This document shows, in pieces, positions 45,889 to 57,321 of a stretch of DNA of 64,000 nucleotides. The notes beneath the pieces are model-generated. The model worked only from the letters and a program-made list of their open reading frames with translations. It did not search any database and was not told the DNA's origin. This stretch comes from Costus lasius (Eukaryota; Streptophyta; Magnoliopsida; Zingiberales; Costaceae): the NCBI GenBank assembly GCA_027563935.2, contig CM050454.1, positions 26,223,501-26,287,500 of the forward strand, read 5' to 3'. A program made the translations under genes and the position numbers. Position 1 is the stretch's first letter; each line of letters opens with the position of its first letter.

Positions 45889-46651
45889 TGTTATCCCGCA
45901 AGTGCACAGGTACACGAAGTAATATCGAATCCACAGGGACCTATGTTGTTAAGTACTGAATAATTGATTTTTCACTATCTAGGAAATTGAATGAAAGTCA
46001 AGCAAATATCGCAAACACACGAAAGAAAACTGTCGGAGAGAAAGCTGGGACTAGGGTTTCGTTCACTTAACTTTTATGACTAGATATGAATAAGGATTTC
46101 GTTAGTTTAATTTTATCATGATGAAGATACAATTTACCTAATAAAAGGATTGTTTCACGCAGGGATTTATCTTCGCTTTTGCGCAAGATTTGTCCCAACG
46201 TTGAAGATAAGTAAATTATCAATCTATGAACTCAAGGATCACTTTCATGCACCCGAATTCTAGGTTGATAATCTCTAGCGGAAACTCATGGATCACTTTC
46301 GTGCATCCGAGCCTCGACACTAGTTTTACTCATGGATCTCCAACGTTCCAATCCTCACTTTCGTGCAAGATCTCCACGTTTGACAAATAGACTCGATCTA
46401 TAGATTCATGTTATAATCATGGCAATAATTCTACTAGAACAGATCAAGTTGGATCAAACCTAAGGAAGGGTTCCTAACAATCAATTCAAGGGTTCCAAAT
46501 TCTCAAGCAATTACCTTTCAATCAATAGCGAAAATTCTAAGAACATAATTAATAACATGGACTTATAGAGAGTCTAAGCACAACTATCACATGAGCAAAA
46601 TCATCATGCTAAGATTAAACGCAACGAAATATATAAAAAAATAGTTATCTA
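45889..46651 (-). repeat. Athila-like LTR, first piece (LTR 3' end)
   Basis: The minus-strand LTR ends CTTGCGGGATAACA at 45889 next to the PBS, a border typical of Athila/Tat elements. It is interrupted at ATCTA by B3 and continues at 55797. No conserved frame is present. Confidence 0.72.
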
Positions 46652-48354
46652 TGTTGGGGTATGCCCTTAAGGCTAATGTTTGAGGCCTGTGGGAATGTAT
46701 CTGTATCATGTAATAAACTCTTATGTTTATAAAGGCATGGTTGTTATTCAGTTAGCTACATTGTCTGCTGCAATATATGTTCTTCTGAATAATGTCTCAA
46801 AGCTGTTCAGCTGGGCTGACAAGCTATTATGTCCTTAGTCGATATATCTTGGTGAACATGAGACAGCCTTGATATGGTTAAGACTAATATGTGTTCTAAT
46901 CTTATAGGATGCTTCGAGCATGGAATAAGATGTAGACTCATGGGTACATGGGATGTACTGGACAGACCCTACTAGGATGTTCAATTGTTTGTCACAATGT
47001 GAATATTCCTTGGATATGACAAGTGGCACATTTCCTCTGACTTGAGATCACTTGTGTTTTCTAAATGATGATTGTCATTGTTTTGAGGTAGTTCAATATC
47101 ATTTGAAACATAATGATTATAGACTATCTTGGATGGTGAGCTTGAGTCAGGTTAGAGCACTAGTGATAGACATAGGATTGCCGTCTCCTTGTTTAAGGAG
47201 TGTGATGTTCTAAAGGGGCCCCCTGGATGAGATGATTGAGAAAGTGTATGGCCATACCCAGGTGACTGTGTTCATCTGTTCTAATCATGCTCATCATATT
47301 GGAATTACGAGCTTGACAGGCTTGTCCAATAAGAACATCCAGTGGCAAAGGAAATATGCATGCCTAGTGATTTGAGTCACACTTGTGCTATGGTTTGGGT
47401 GTAGTCTTGGAAGACTCTTTCCTTTCTATCGGGAGACAGTGATGTGTTGCTAGATACCCCTCACTGATCGTGATAACGTGAGTTATCGTTACCGACATTT
47501 AAAGGAAACCCTTAGGGTCGCACAATTTGATGATATGGCTTACTTAAGTCAGATCGTGTGGACTGAATTGTTTGGGTTCAGTTTAAAGGGATTTAATCTC
47601 TGATTGTGAGTGAGATCTGGTCTGATCATGTTTGATTGATTAGGGCTTGAGATCGGTAAGCTTCGATCGAGAGAATGTATGCCAGATCGGTCAGATCAGG
47701 GGCATCGTTGAGATCGACGGTTAGATCGTGAACCTTAGGGTTTATTTAAGATCTAGACTAGATCATTGGCTTGATTGGTTCTTAAACCGAACCAAAGTGA
47801 ACCGGCTCACTAAATGAGCGCTTGGTTCATAGGGAGAGGAGTAGGCGACAAGTTCACTTGGCGTGAACGTTGTGGTGAGGAGTGGTTACTATTTTTAGTA
47901 ACCATGATCTCCATTTGGAGAGTGCGCTCATCAAAATAGAATATACTCTATTTTCGCTTGGAGATATTCCTCTCGCCCATATTCCTCTCGTCTCTCTCGT
48001 GAGTGTGGCGACGCTTTGAAGGTTGAGGAGGATTCGGCCAAGAAGAAAGAGATCTCATTTTCCCTTCACTCGACAAGGACCTCTTGGAACCTTGCTAGCA
48101 CAAGGGGCACCAAGAGAGATAGCGACATCATCTTGTGTGTGACGACAAGGAGAAGATCTACTTTGATCTTTGCTTCCAAGGAAACATCTTCCCATGGCGA
48201 TGGTATGATTGTTTTCTTATTATCAAGTTGATCTTTTAGCATGCATATCGATCCTATAACCCTAGTTCCGCAAGAAGAAAATTTTATGCGCCATATGCTT
48301 TAGGGTTATGCTCCCCCTAGAAGGGGACCCCCCTTATTTGAAGGGGTACTTACA
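46652..48354 (+). repeat. 5' LTR of B3 (1,703 bp)
   Basis: The termini are TGTTGGGG and TACTTACA. The mini-exon ATGGCGATG is at 48194-48202 with donor GTATGA. C- and G-rich runs (CCCCCT...AGGGG, CCCCCC...AGGGG) close the LTR and could form hairpins. Confidence 0.96.
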
Positions 48355-50170
48355 ATTGGTATCAGAGCCTTGGTTGAATGCATGTTCATTATGATTGCTT
48401 TGGCCTTGTGATTCCATATGCTTAGATCTATATAACATGCGAAAGTTGCATGATAGGTTTTATCATCTTGCGAAACTTCATGTATGAAATATGTTTCCAT
48501 CTATTGGCGCATGTATGTTGTAAGTTGGCGCATCTTGTTTTTGTTTTACAAAACTTCAATACTTGCGCGACTCATTATAGATCTAAGGCTTTACTATAAA
48601 CCCTTAGACGGGTTATTAGGGTTGAAGTCAACCCCTAGGTTAGATCCAGAATGTCTGATCAGATCATCTGACAGCCTGAATGGGTCGATCAAATAGCACC
48701 TTGGCGCAAGCCTATGGTGGCTATAGGTCGACTGCAGACAGGTGTGTAGCGATGTCTGCTTGAGACGACTTATGAACGCACCTGAGTTAGGCCCGGGGTC
48801 ACGCCCGTTTGCCAGAACTCTGTGTGGTCGTTCAGCCCTTGCGCATGCATGGTTGACCCTATGGTCGACTCAAGTCAGTTAGGACTTGGTGCATGCAAGG
48901 GCAGTGGATCTGACTAGGTTGGATGAGTGGATCCCTAGTGATGGACCGTTGTAAGGTTGTAGGGCAAATAAGGAAAAATTAAAATTGATCCCATGGGGTT
49001 TTCAAAAATTTTAATTTTTATGATTGGATCACATGGTTATTGATTGATGCATATGCTTGGTTATTTAGTCTTATGTGGGCTGCCCATATTAATTGTGTGC
49101 TGTGCTGGGGCCTGCGAGCCTGTATTAAACAATTGTAAATTAATTATTGTGATCTGCGCATCACTGTGTTTTAATTTATAAATGTAAGTGACCTGCGTGT
49201 CACTCTTGTCTAGATAGTTAAATTTGTAATTTAATTAGACAAGAGCACAGAGCACACTTGGCAGAGGCGCATGCAGCAAGTGGCTGGACCAGGTGGGAGG
49301 TCTAGGGTTCGACCCTAGGACCAGGCGCATTTTCCCTGGTGGGCGCACCTGTGCTGTAATTGGCGCTTGGGCCCAGGTTTGGGCCAGATAAGCAGCTAAA
49401 GACCCATGAAGAGCAAATGAAGACTTAAGTTAGGTTAAGGTCTTCTAGGGCTATGGGCTTTTACCACATAAGATACATGCTTTCTTTTATTGCTTAATAT
49501 TAGAATTGCATGATTAAATTATCTTCTGCTATCACCATAGGAATTGCATGATAGGCAAGAAGATAAAAGACCGTTAAAATCCAACGCTTAAATATCAAGC
49601 TCGTAAGCCTTCTGACGCGAAACCTCACTGTTCTGATTATCGTTGGAGCCGTGTTGTACCCACTCAGTGGGCACGTCCATCTATCTTCAGACGGTGCGGG
49701 ATTACACCTGCGTGTTACAGAGTAGGGATTTATCCCTTCTCGTTGCTCAGCATAGCACGTGGTGGTCCAGGGAGTAGGTCGGGTCAGCTTGACCATGTAG
49801 GCTACATATGTGGCGCATATGGTAGCACATGGAGGCAGCCATCTGTGGGGTCAGAGATTGTGTTGTACCAACTCAGTTGGCACAGTCTGCTGGACTGCCC
49901 GGATGAAGGGGAATCGCACGGGTTGGCGATCGGCAGGGACTGCCTACCAGAAACTAGTGCTTGTACTCTCTGTGCATCTTATCTCGCCTGAGCGGGACGC
50001 GGAGACCAAGTATGAAATCTGGATCCCATCTCACTAAAAGAGTTCTACTCTTTCGGGCTGTTTTGCTGGATTTTTCACGCCTGATAAAATAGTGAGAAAA
50101 AGAATCTTTCTTAAGTCCTGATTGATTCTTATACATTGATACTGACCTTGCTGTTCTTGCATTGTTGTAG
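48194..50170 (+). other. Putative LTR-borne coding exon 1 and leader intron of B3
   Basis: Exon 1 is ATGGCGATG (48194-48202), then donor GTATGA. The acceptor TTGCATTGTTGTAG ends at 50170. The predicted intron is 1,968 nt (48203-50170) and joins M-A-M in frame to I-P-A-A-T-N-T and the ATG at 50192. The leader carries the T-arm-like hairpin (stem CTAGGGT/ACCCTAG, 49302-49318) and the paired hairpins at 49659-49671 and 49868-49880. Nothing else coding is seen. Confidence 0.6.
48357..48369 (+). promoter_or_regulatory. Primer-binding site of B3
   Basis: TGGTATCAGAGCC lies two bases after the LTR end, an exact match to the site in B2. Confidence 0.92.
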
Positions 50171-50191
50171 ATACCTGCAGCAACGAACACC

Positions 50192-53100
50192 ATGAACTTC
50201 AATGTGCGATCCCTACTGGAAAGGGAGAAGTTTGCTGGGCCGAACTTCTCTGACTGGTTTGGACACCTTAAGATCGTTCTTAAGGCAGAGAGGAAACTGT
50301 ATGTCCTCGAGACGGCGATACCGCCGCAGCCCGCTCCGAACGCCGCAAGGGCGGTTCGGGAAGCCTATGAAAAGCACGTCAATGATAGCATTGATGTCGC
50401 TTGCCTGATGCTAGCGTCTATGACGCCACCGCTGCAGCGTCAGCATGAGGATATGTCGGCTATACAGATTATAGCAAACCTCAAGATGCTGTATGCTGCA
50501 CAGGCGAGGACTGAACGCTACAATTTGACGAAGCTCTTCTTTCAGAGCAAACTGGCTGAAGGGAGCCCAGTGGGAGCTCACGTGCTCAAGATGATTGGGC
50601 ACAAGGAGGCTCTAGAGAAACTGGGGCATACCATCAACCAGGAGCTTGCTGTGGATATTATTCTGCAGTCTCTCCCGCCGTCATTCGACGCGTTCATTAT
50701 TAATTTTAATATGAACAAAATCGATTGTACTCCGGCAGAGCTGCTGAATATGCTCTTGACCACTGAGGAGACTCTGAAGGGTAAGCCTTCAACCTCTGTC
50801 TTGATGGTTCCTTCCAGGAACAAAAAGAAGGGGAAGAAGGGCAAGGCCCCGGTCAAGAACTACAGCAAGGCTCTGAAGCAAAAGGTGAAGCGGTCTAAGG
50901 AATACAGGTGTTTCCACTGTGGCCAGCTGGGTCACTGGAAAAAGGACTGTAAAGCGCTCCAAGGAGATAAGAGGGGAAGCTTTGCTTCTGGCTCAGGTAT
51001 ATTCGTGACTGAGGTCATGTTTTCTTCTTCTGTATCATGGGTGTTGGACACTGCATGTGGAGTTCACATTTGTTCAAATGTACAGGAACTCAAGAGAAGA
51101 AGGCAGGTGGGACAGCATGAGGTGGACCTACGAGTTGGAAACGGGGCACGGGTTGCTGCTGTTGCTGTAGGAGACTACTTTATTTCTTTACCATCTGGAC
51201 TTGTATTGGAACTAAACAGTTGTTACTTTGTTCCCAGTATAACTAAAAATATTATCTCCATTCCTGCTCTTGTCAGGAAGGGTTTTTCCTTTGAATGCAA
51301 TATTTCAAAGTGTATTTTGTCTTATGATAATATTGTTTATGCAACTGGTTCAATTAACAATGGGTTATTCATGTTGGACATGGAATGTTCAATACAGCAA
51401 ATTGATATTAAGAAAGCCAAGTATGCTGATGACAGCACCTTGCTATGGCATAGTCGTTTAGGCCATATTAACGAGAAACGCATTAAGCGGTTGCATGAAA
51501 ATGGACTGCTGGGATCATTCTCCTATAAGGAGATTGATACATGCAAAGCTTGTTTGATGGGTAAAATGACGAAGTCACCTTTTCCTCACAAAGGTCAAAG
51601 GGCTTCAGGTTTACTTGACCTTATACACAGTGATGTGTGTGGGCCTTTTAGTAAACATGCCAGAGGTGGCTATCAGTACTTCATTACCTTTACTGATGAT
51701 TTCAGTAGATATGGGTATGTCTATTTAATGAGACATAAAAGTGAATCTTTTGACAAGTTCAAAGAGTTCAAAAATGAAGTACAGAATCAGCTAGGCCGTA
51801 ATATCAAGGCACTTCGTTCTGATCGAGGTGGTGAATACCTAAGTCATGCATTTACTGACTATCTAAAGGAGTGTGGGATTATCTCACAGCTCACTCCACC
51901 AGGAACACCGCAATGGAATGGTGTGTCCGAGAGGAGAAATAGAACGCTACTTGATATGGTTCGTTCTATGATGAGTCAGGCTACTCTACCCTACTCCTTT
52001 TGGGGTTTTGCGCTGGAAACAGCTGCAAAGGTACTAAACCGAGTGCCATCCAAGGCAGTTTCCAAGACGCCATATGAGTTATGGTATGGGAAACAGCCAA
52101 GCTTGACATTTATCAGGATCTGGGGTTGCGAGGCTTATGTCAAAAAGCTCGCCTCTGGGAAACTAGAGAGTAGATCTGACAAATGTATCTTTGTCGGTTA
52201 CCCTAAGGAAACTAAGGGTTATTATTTCTTCGATCCCAAGGAGAACAAGGTTTTTGTTGCTCGGACGGCCATATTTCTTGAGAAGGAGTTTCTTCTGCAA
52301 GAGGCCAGTGGGAGAGAAATAAAACTGGATGAGAATCCAGAGGAAGGACAAAGTGCTCAAGCAGAGTTGGATGTGCCTGAGCTGGTAGAACAGGTTATTG
52401 AACAACCTGAGGCTCAGATATCACGGGAACCGCGAAGATCGGGTAGGATCCGTCGACAGCCTGAGCGCTATGATGGAGTCTACATCATTGACAATGATGA
52501 ACCCTTTACTTATGCGGATGCGGTCAGTGGACCGGAGTCAGCGAGATGGCTTGAAGCTATGCGCGCCGAGATGGACTCCATGTCAGATAACCAAGTTTGG
52601 GATTTGGTTGATCCGCCTCCGGGAGTTATCCCTATAGGCTGTAAGTGGATCTTCAAGAAGAAGATTGACATGGATGGTAATGTGGTTACCTATAAAGGCA
52701 GGCTAGTTGCGAAAGGTTTCAAACAAATCTACGGGATAGATTATGATGAAACTTTCTCTCCTGTAGCCATGTTTAAGTCTATTCGGATTCTTTTCGCGAT
52801 AGCTGCATATTACGATTATGAGATTTGGCAAATGGATGTGAAAACAGCTTTCCTTAATGGAAATCTGGATGAGGATGTGTACATGACACAACCAGAAGGT
52901 TTCACTAATCCAGCAGATCGTCATAAGATATGCAAGTTAAAGAAGTCCATTTATGGACTTAAACAAGCATCTAGAAGCTGGAATATTCGTTTTGATGACT
53001 CAGTTACCGAATTTGGTTTCATCAAGAACGAGGATGACCCGTGTGTATATAAGAGGTTTAGTGGGAGCGTGATTACTTTCCTAGTCCTCTACGTCGATGA

Positions 53101-54073
53101 CATCTTGATCATTGGAAACGATATTCCTGAAATGCATGCTGTAAAAGCATGGCTGAGGAAATGTTTCCAGATGAAAGATCTAGGAGAAGCAGCCTATGTG
53201 TTAGGTGTGAAGATCTACAGGGATAGATCTAAGAGGCTTCTCGGGCTGTGCCAGAGTACTTACATCGATAAGGTCCTGGAGAGATTTCATTTAGAGAATT
53301 CTAAACGAGGATATCTTCCAGTCAGACATGGTCTGAATCTTTCGAAGAGTCAGTGTCCACAAACACAGACTGAGAAAGATGAAATGGACAATACGCCTTA
53401 TGCTTCGGCTATTGGATCCATTATGTATGCGATGTTGTGTACTCGCCCAGACGTCGCTTACGGGTTAAGCGTGACCAGTCGTTACCAGAGTAATCCAGGT
53501 ATGGCGCACTGGATTGCAGTCAAGAACATTTTAAAATATCTGCGGAGGACCAAAGATATGTTCTTGATATATGGTGGTCAGGAAGAACTCAGTATTGAAG
53601 GATATACTGACGCTTCGTTCCAGTCTGACCAGGATGATTTCCGATCGCAATCAGGCTATGTTTTTAGCTTGAATGGAGGTGCAGTGGTGTGGAAAAGTTT
53701 CAAACAGTCAACTGTTGCTGATTCCACAACAGAAGCCGAGTATGTTGCAGCCTCGGAAGCATCCAAGGAGGCAGTGTGGATTCGTAAGTTCGTGAGAGAA
53801 CTTGGTGTTGTTCCTTCGAGTGCAGATCCTTTGGTTATCTTTTGTGATAACACTGGAGCAATCGCACAAGCAAAGGAACCACGGTCGCACCAGAAGTCCA
53901 AGCACATACAGAGACGGTTTCATTTGATCAGGGAGATCATAGATCGTGGCGAGATCAAAATCTGCAAGGTTCATACAGATGACAATCTGGCAGACCCGCT
54001 TACCAAGCCTCTGGCGCAGCAGAAGCATGAGAAGCACTGTAATAATATGGGTTTGAGATTTCTCAACCATTAG
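50192..54073 (+). CDS. gag-pol: Intact gag-pol polyprotein of B3, 1,293 residues
   Basis: It is unbroken from MNFNVRSLLERE to FLNH and collinear with B2. The order is gag (1-230), CCHC knuckle C240 to C253, protease D286 in LDTACG (non-canonical Ala), an HHCC region, integrase D481, D544, E580, RT YVDD (967-970) with IGNDIP following, and RNase H with YTDASF, EAEY and CDNTGA boxes. The protein should yield capsid, protease, integrase and RT/RNase H after self-cleavage in cytoplasmic particles. The start at 50192 is the first ATG of this exon; the LTR exon would add ten residues. One residue is absent relative to B2 just upstream of the protease. Confidence 0.96.
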   Translation: MNFNVRSLLEREKFAGPNFSDWFGHLKIVLKAERKLYVLETAIPPQPAPNAARAVREAYEKHVNDSIDVACLMLASMTPPLQRQHEDMSAIQIIANLKMLYAAQARTERYNLTKLFFQSKLAEGSPVGAHVLKMIGHKEALEKLGHTINQELAVDIILQSLPPSFDAFIINFNMNKIDCTPAELLNMLLTTEETLKGKPSTSVLMVPSRNKKKGKKGKAPVKNYSKALKQKVKRSKEYRCFHCGQLGHWKKDCKALQGDKRGSFASGSGIFVTEVMFSSSVSWVLDTACGVHICSNVQELKRRRQVGQHEVDLRVGNGARVAAVAVGDYFISLPSGLVLELNSCYFVPSITKNIISIPALVRKGFSFECNISKCILSYDNIVYATGSINNGLFMLDMECSIQQIDIKKAKYADDSTLLWHSRLGHINEKRIKRLHENGLLGSFSYKEIDTCKACLMGKMTKSPFPHKGQRASGLLDLIHSDVCGPFSKHARGGYQYFITFTDDFSRYGYVYLMRHKSESFDKFKEFKNEVQNQLGRNIKALRSDRGGEYLSHAFTDYLKECGIISQLTPPGTPQWNGVSERRNRTLLDMVRSMMSQATLPYSFWGFALETAAKVLNRVPSKAVSKTPYELWYGKQPSLTFIRIWGCEAYVKKLASGKLESRSDKCIFVGYPKETKGYYFFDPKENKVFVARTAIFLEKEFLLQEASGREIKLDENPEEGQSAQAELDVPELVEQVIEQPEAQISREPRRSGRIRRQPERYDGVYIIDNDEPFTYADAVSGPESARWLEAMRAEMDSMSDNQVWDLVDPPPGVIPIGCKWIFKKKIDMDGNVVTYKGRLVAKGFKQIYGIDYDETFSPVAMFKSIRILFAIAAYYDYEIWQMDVKTAFLNGNLDEDVYMTQPEGFTNPADRHKICKLKKSIYGLKQASRSWNIRFDDSVTEFGFIKNEDDPCVYKRFSGSVITFLVLYVDDILIIGNDIPEMHAVKAWLRKCFQMKDLGEAAYVLGVKIYRDRSKRLLGLCQSTYIDKVLERFHLENSKRGYLPVRHGLNLSKSQCPQTQTEKDEMDNTPYASAIGSIMYAMLCTRPDVAYGLSVTSRYQSNPGMAHWIAVKNILKYLRRTKDMFLIYGGQEELSIEGYTDASFQSDQDDFRSQSGYVFSLNGGAVVWKSFKQSTVADSTTEAEYVAASEASKEAVWIRKFVRELGVVPSSADPLVIFCDNTGAIAQAKEPRSHQKSKHIQRRFHLIREIIDRGEIKICKVHTDDNLADPLTKPLAQQKHEKHCNNMGLRFLNH

Positions 54074-54084
54074 ATTAAGTGCAA

Positions 54085-54093
54085 GTGGGAGAT
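54085..54093 (+). promoter_or_regulatory. Polypurine tract of B3
   Basis: The purine-rich GTGGGAGAT directly precedes the 3' LTR and is identical to the tract in B2. Confidence 0.8.
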
Positions 54094-55796
54094 TGTTGGG
54101 GTATGCCCTTAAGGCTAATGTTTGAGGCCTGTGGGAATGTATCTGTATCATGTAATAAACTCTTATGTTTATAAAGGCATGGTTGTTATTCAGTTAGCTA
54201 CATTGTCTGCTGCAATATATGTTCTTCTGAATAATGTCTCAAAGCTGTTCAGCTGGGCTGACAAGCTATTATGTCCTTAGTCGATATATCTTGGTGAACA
54301 TGAGACAGCCTTGATATGGTTAAGACTAATATGTGTTCTAATCTTATAGGATGCTTCGAGCATGGAATAAGATGTAGACTCATGGGTACATGGGATGTAC
54401 TGGACAGACCCTACTAGGATGTTCAATTGTTTGTCACAATGTGAATATTCCTTGGATATGACAAGTGGCACATTTCCTCTGACTTGAGATCACTTGTGTT
54501 TTCTAAATGATGATTGTCATTGTTTTGAGGTAGTTCAATATCATTTGAAACATAATGATTATAGACTATCTTGGATGGTGAGCTTGAGTCAGGTTAGAGC
54601 ACTAGTGATAGACATAGGATTGCCGTCTCCTTGTTTAAGGAGTGTGATGTTCTAAAGGGGCCCCCTGGATGAGATGATTGAGAAAGTGTATGGCCATACC
54701 CAGGTGACTGTGTTCATCTGTTCTAATCATGCTCATCATATTGGAATTACGAGCTTGACAGGCTTGTCCAATAAGAACATCCAGTGGCAAAGGAAATATG
54801 CATGCCTAGTGATTTGAGTCACACTTGTGCTATGGTTTGGGTGTAGTCTTGGAAGACTCTTTCCTTTCTATCGGGAGACAGTGATGTGTTGCTAGATACC
54901 CCTCACTGATCGTGATAACGTGAGTTATCGTTACCGACATTTAAAGGAAACCCTTAGGGTCGCACAATTTGATGATATGGCTTACTTAAGTCAGATCGTG
55001 TGGACTGAATTGTTTGGGTTCAGTTTAAAGGGATTTAATCTCTGATTGTGAGTGAGATCTGGTCTGATCATGTTTGATTGATTAGGGCTTGAGATCGGTA
55101 AGCTTCGATCGAGAGAATGTATGCCAGATCGGTCAGATCAGGGGCATCGTTGAGATCGACGGTTAGATCGTGAACCTTAGGGTTTATTTAAGATCTAGAC
55201 TAGATCATTGGCTTGATTGGTTCTTAAACCGAACCAAAGTGAACCGGCTCACTAAATGAGCGCTTGGTTCATAGGGAGAGGAGTAGGCGACAAGTTCACT
55301 TGGCGTGAACGTTGTGGTGAGGAGTGGTTACTATTTTTAGTAACCATGATCTCCATTTGGAGAGTGCGCTCATCAAAATAGAATATACTCTATTTTCGCT
55401 TGGAGATATTCCTCTCGCCCATATTCCTCTCGTCTCTCTCGTGAGTGTGGCGACGCTTTGAAGGTTGAGGAGGATTCGGCCAAGAAGAAAGAGATCTCAT
55501 TTTCCCTTCACTCGACAAGGACCTCTTGGAACCTTGCTAGCATAAGGGGCACCAAGAGAGATAGCGACATCATCTTGTGTGTGACGACAAGGAGAAGATC
55601 TACTTTGATCTTTGCTTCCAAGGAAACATCTTCCCATGGCGATGGTATGATTGTTTTCTTATTATCAAGTTGATCTTTTAGCATGCATATCGATCCTATA
55701 ACCCTAGTTCCGCAAGAAGAAAATTTTATGCGCCATATGCTTTAGGGTTATGCTCCCCCTAGAAGGGGACCCCCCTTATTTGAAGGGGTACTTACA
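54094..55796 (+). repeat. 3' LTR of B3 (1,703 bp)
   Basis: It is identical in length to the 5' LTR, with a single C-to-T difference noticed near 55543. It is followed by the ATCTA duplication. Confidence 0.96.
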
Positions 55797-57321
55797 ATCT
55801 AGTCATTGGAAATTAAGTGAACTACTCCCCCATGTCCCAAGAGTTGTTTAAGCTATCATGGTAAAGGAGTTACAGAATTCCATGGTTTCAGAAGATCGAA
55901 AATTAAAGGAAAAGAAGAGTTAAGAAAATACAGCACGGCTGCGAAGTATTTCATAGCCGTAATTTCCAATTTGAAGCGATGAACAGTGTCGGTGCCTCTT
56001 CTTTCCTTGATTTCTCCTTTAATTGATCTCCTCTCTGTCTGGAACTTCTAGCACGTCATCTCCTCCTTCCGATGAAGCTTCAGTATGAAAATCACGGCCG
56101 GAGATCGTCTGGATCGGGCACAGTGGCAAAACCCTAGGCGGCGGCGTGGATGACGATTTCTCCCTCGATAGTGGATCAAAATTGGGGCTTTCCGTCTGTG
56201 CCTCCTCCTCTCATCCAAAACTCCTCTTTTCTTTCTTTCAGTATCCAATTTGGAGTTCTGGATCGCTCCCAATCCTCTCCACAAGATTCAGGCATTGAAG
56301 TTGACCTGGGCGTCGCGTTCAGAACAGGAATTACGGCAGTGGAATAGTTTACGGCACTGCCGTAAAATCGCTCGAGTCTTCTGTTCTGATGTCGTCCGGG
56401 AATTACGACACCGTAATCTGGTTTATGGTAGTGCCGTAAAATCGGCTGAACCCTCTGTTCACTAACGTCTGGCCATTACGGCCCGTGTAGTTTCTTACGG
56501 TAGTGCCGTAATATTGAGTGAAGTTTCTGTTCTGAAGCATTCTAAAATACGGTACCGTAATATTGTTTATGGCGGTGCCATAAAATCTGAAAAACTTTAT
56601 GTTCGGAAATTCTTCAAAATGCGGCAGGGCTCGGATTTTACGGTACTGTCTGAAAATACGGTACTGTAAAATGGATTACGGCACTGCCGTAATTTGCTGA
56701 CTTGCTCCGTTTTGCATGAAATTTCTTGGGTGACCTCCTCTTGATGATGGGAATCCTTCTATGTATTTGATTTCGCTTGAAAATGCCTAAAAATAGTGCC
56801 TTTTTACCTGAAAATCATCAAAAACAGAAAAGAGTATAGATTCCGCAGATATTGATAAAATATAGCATAAAAACAAGCAAAGTCTATGAATATGACATAT
56901 AAATATCAATAAAATGGCATAGAAATCACGATGAATTTCTGTGTCATCATCGGCCTGAAGGAATTCTGGTGAACCCCGCTGGGTTCACCTGGCCGTGATG
57001 CTCTCTGTGAGTTTTGCTGGCTAGCAACTGGGATGGTGATCCCCGTGGGGTTCACCTGGCCGTGATTCTCAAGCAAACTCCGAATGAGCTCAAATTTGAT
57101 GGGCGGCTTCGTTTTCACACAAGAAATAGTCCCATGGCCACAGAATCTTCAAAATATGTTGAAAAAAGGGTGTTTTTACCTAAAATTCTATAAAAGTGCC
57201 AAAAAGTGAAGATTCCAAAGATATGAAGGAAATAAGGCTATAATGAGTATAAAAGTGTTAAAATAAGCCTATATTTGACATGAAATACAACGGAAAAACA
57301 CTACTAAAATGCGATGCATCA
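55797..57321 (-). repeat. Athila-like LTR, second piece (LTR start)
   Basis: It resumes the LTR broken by B3; the two pieces make about 2,283 bp. On the minus strand the LTR starts TGATGCATCGC at 57321. Before that start lies a GCTTGAGGACAAGCAAAG segment and a short purine-rich stretch, as at the 3' end of Athila/Tat internal regions. It contains the palindrome array (56348-56692) and two hairpins (56968-56989, 57035-57056). Short frames at 56048-56465 are not conserved coding. Confidence 0.68.
56348..56692 (-). repeat. Degenerate tandem array of TTACGGC-type palindromes
   Basis: Units of about 70-110 bp each carry an inverted repeat built on TTTACGGC...GCCGTAAA, at 56348-56366, 56422-56440, 56495-56511, 56566-56584 and 56676-56692, plus TACGGTACCGTA at 56548-56559. 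The unit at 56566 has TTTATGGC paired with GCCATAAA, a matched change on both arms. The spacers share a TCTGTTCTGA/TCTGTTCACTAA-like element. Confidence 0.75.

Larger units (their letters stand above)
46652..55796 (+). mobile_element. Full-length intact and very young copia element B3
   Basis: The element is 9,145 bp, with two 1,703-bp LTRs that differ by eye at one base (C at 48102-48106, T in the other copy near 55543), an exact PBS, a leader, an unbroken 1,293-codon gag-pol and a polypurine tract. ATCTA is duplicated at 46647-46651 and 55797-55801. It is the youngest insertion in the window and the best candidate for a recently active autonomous element. Confidence 0.96.
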
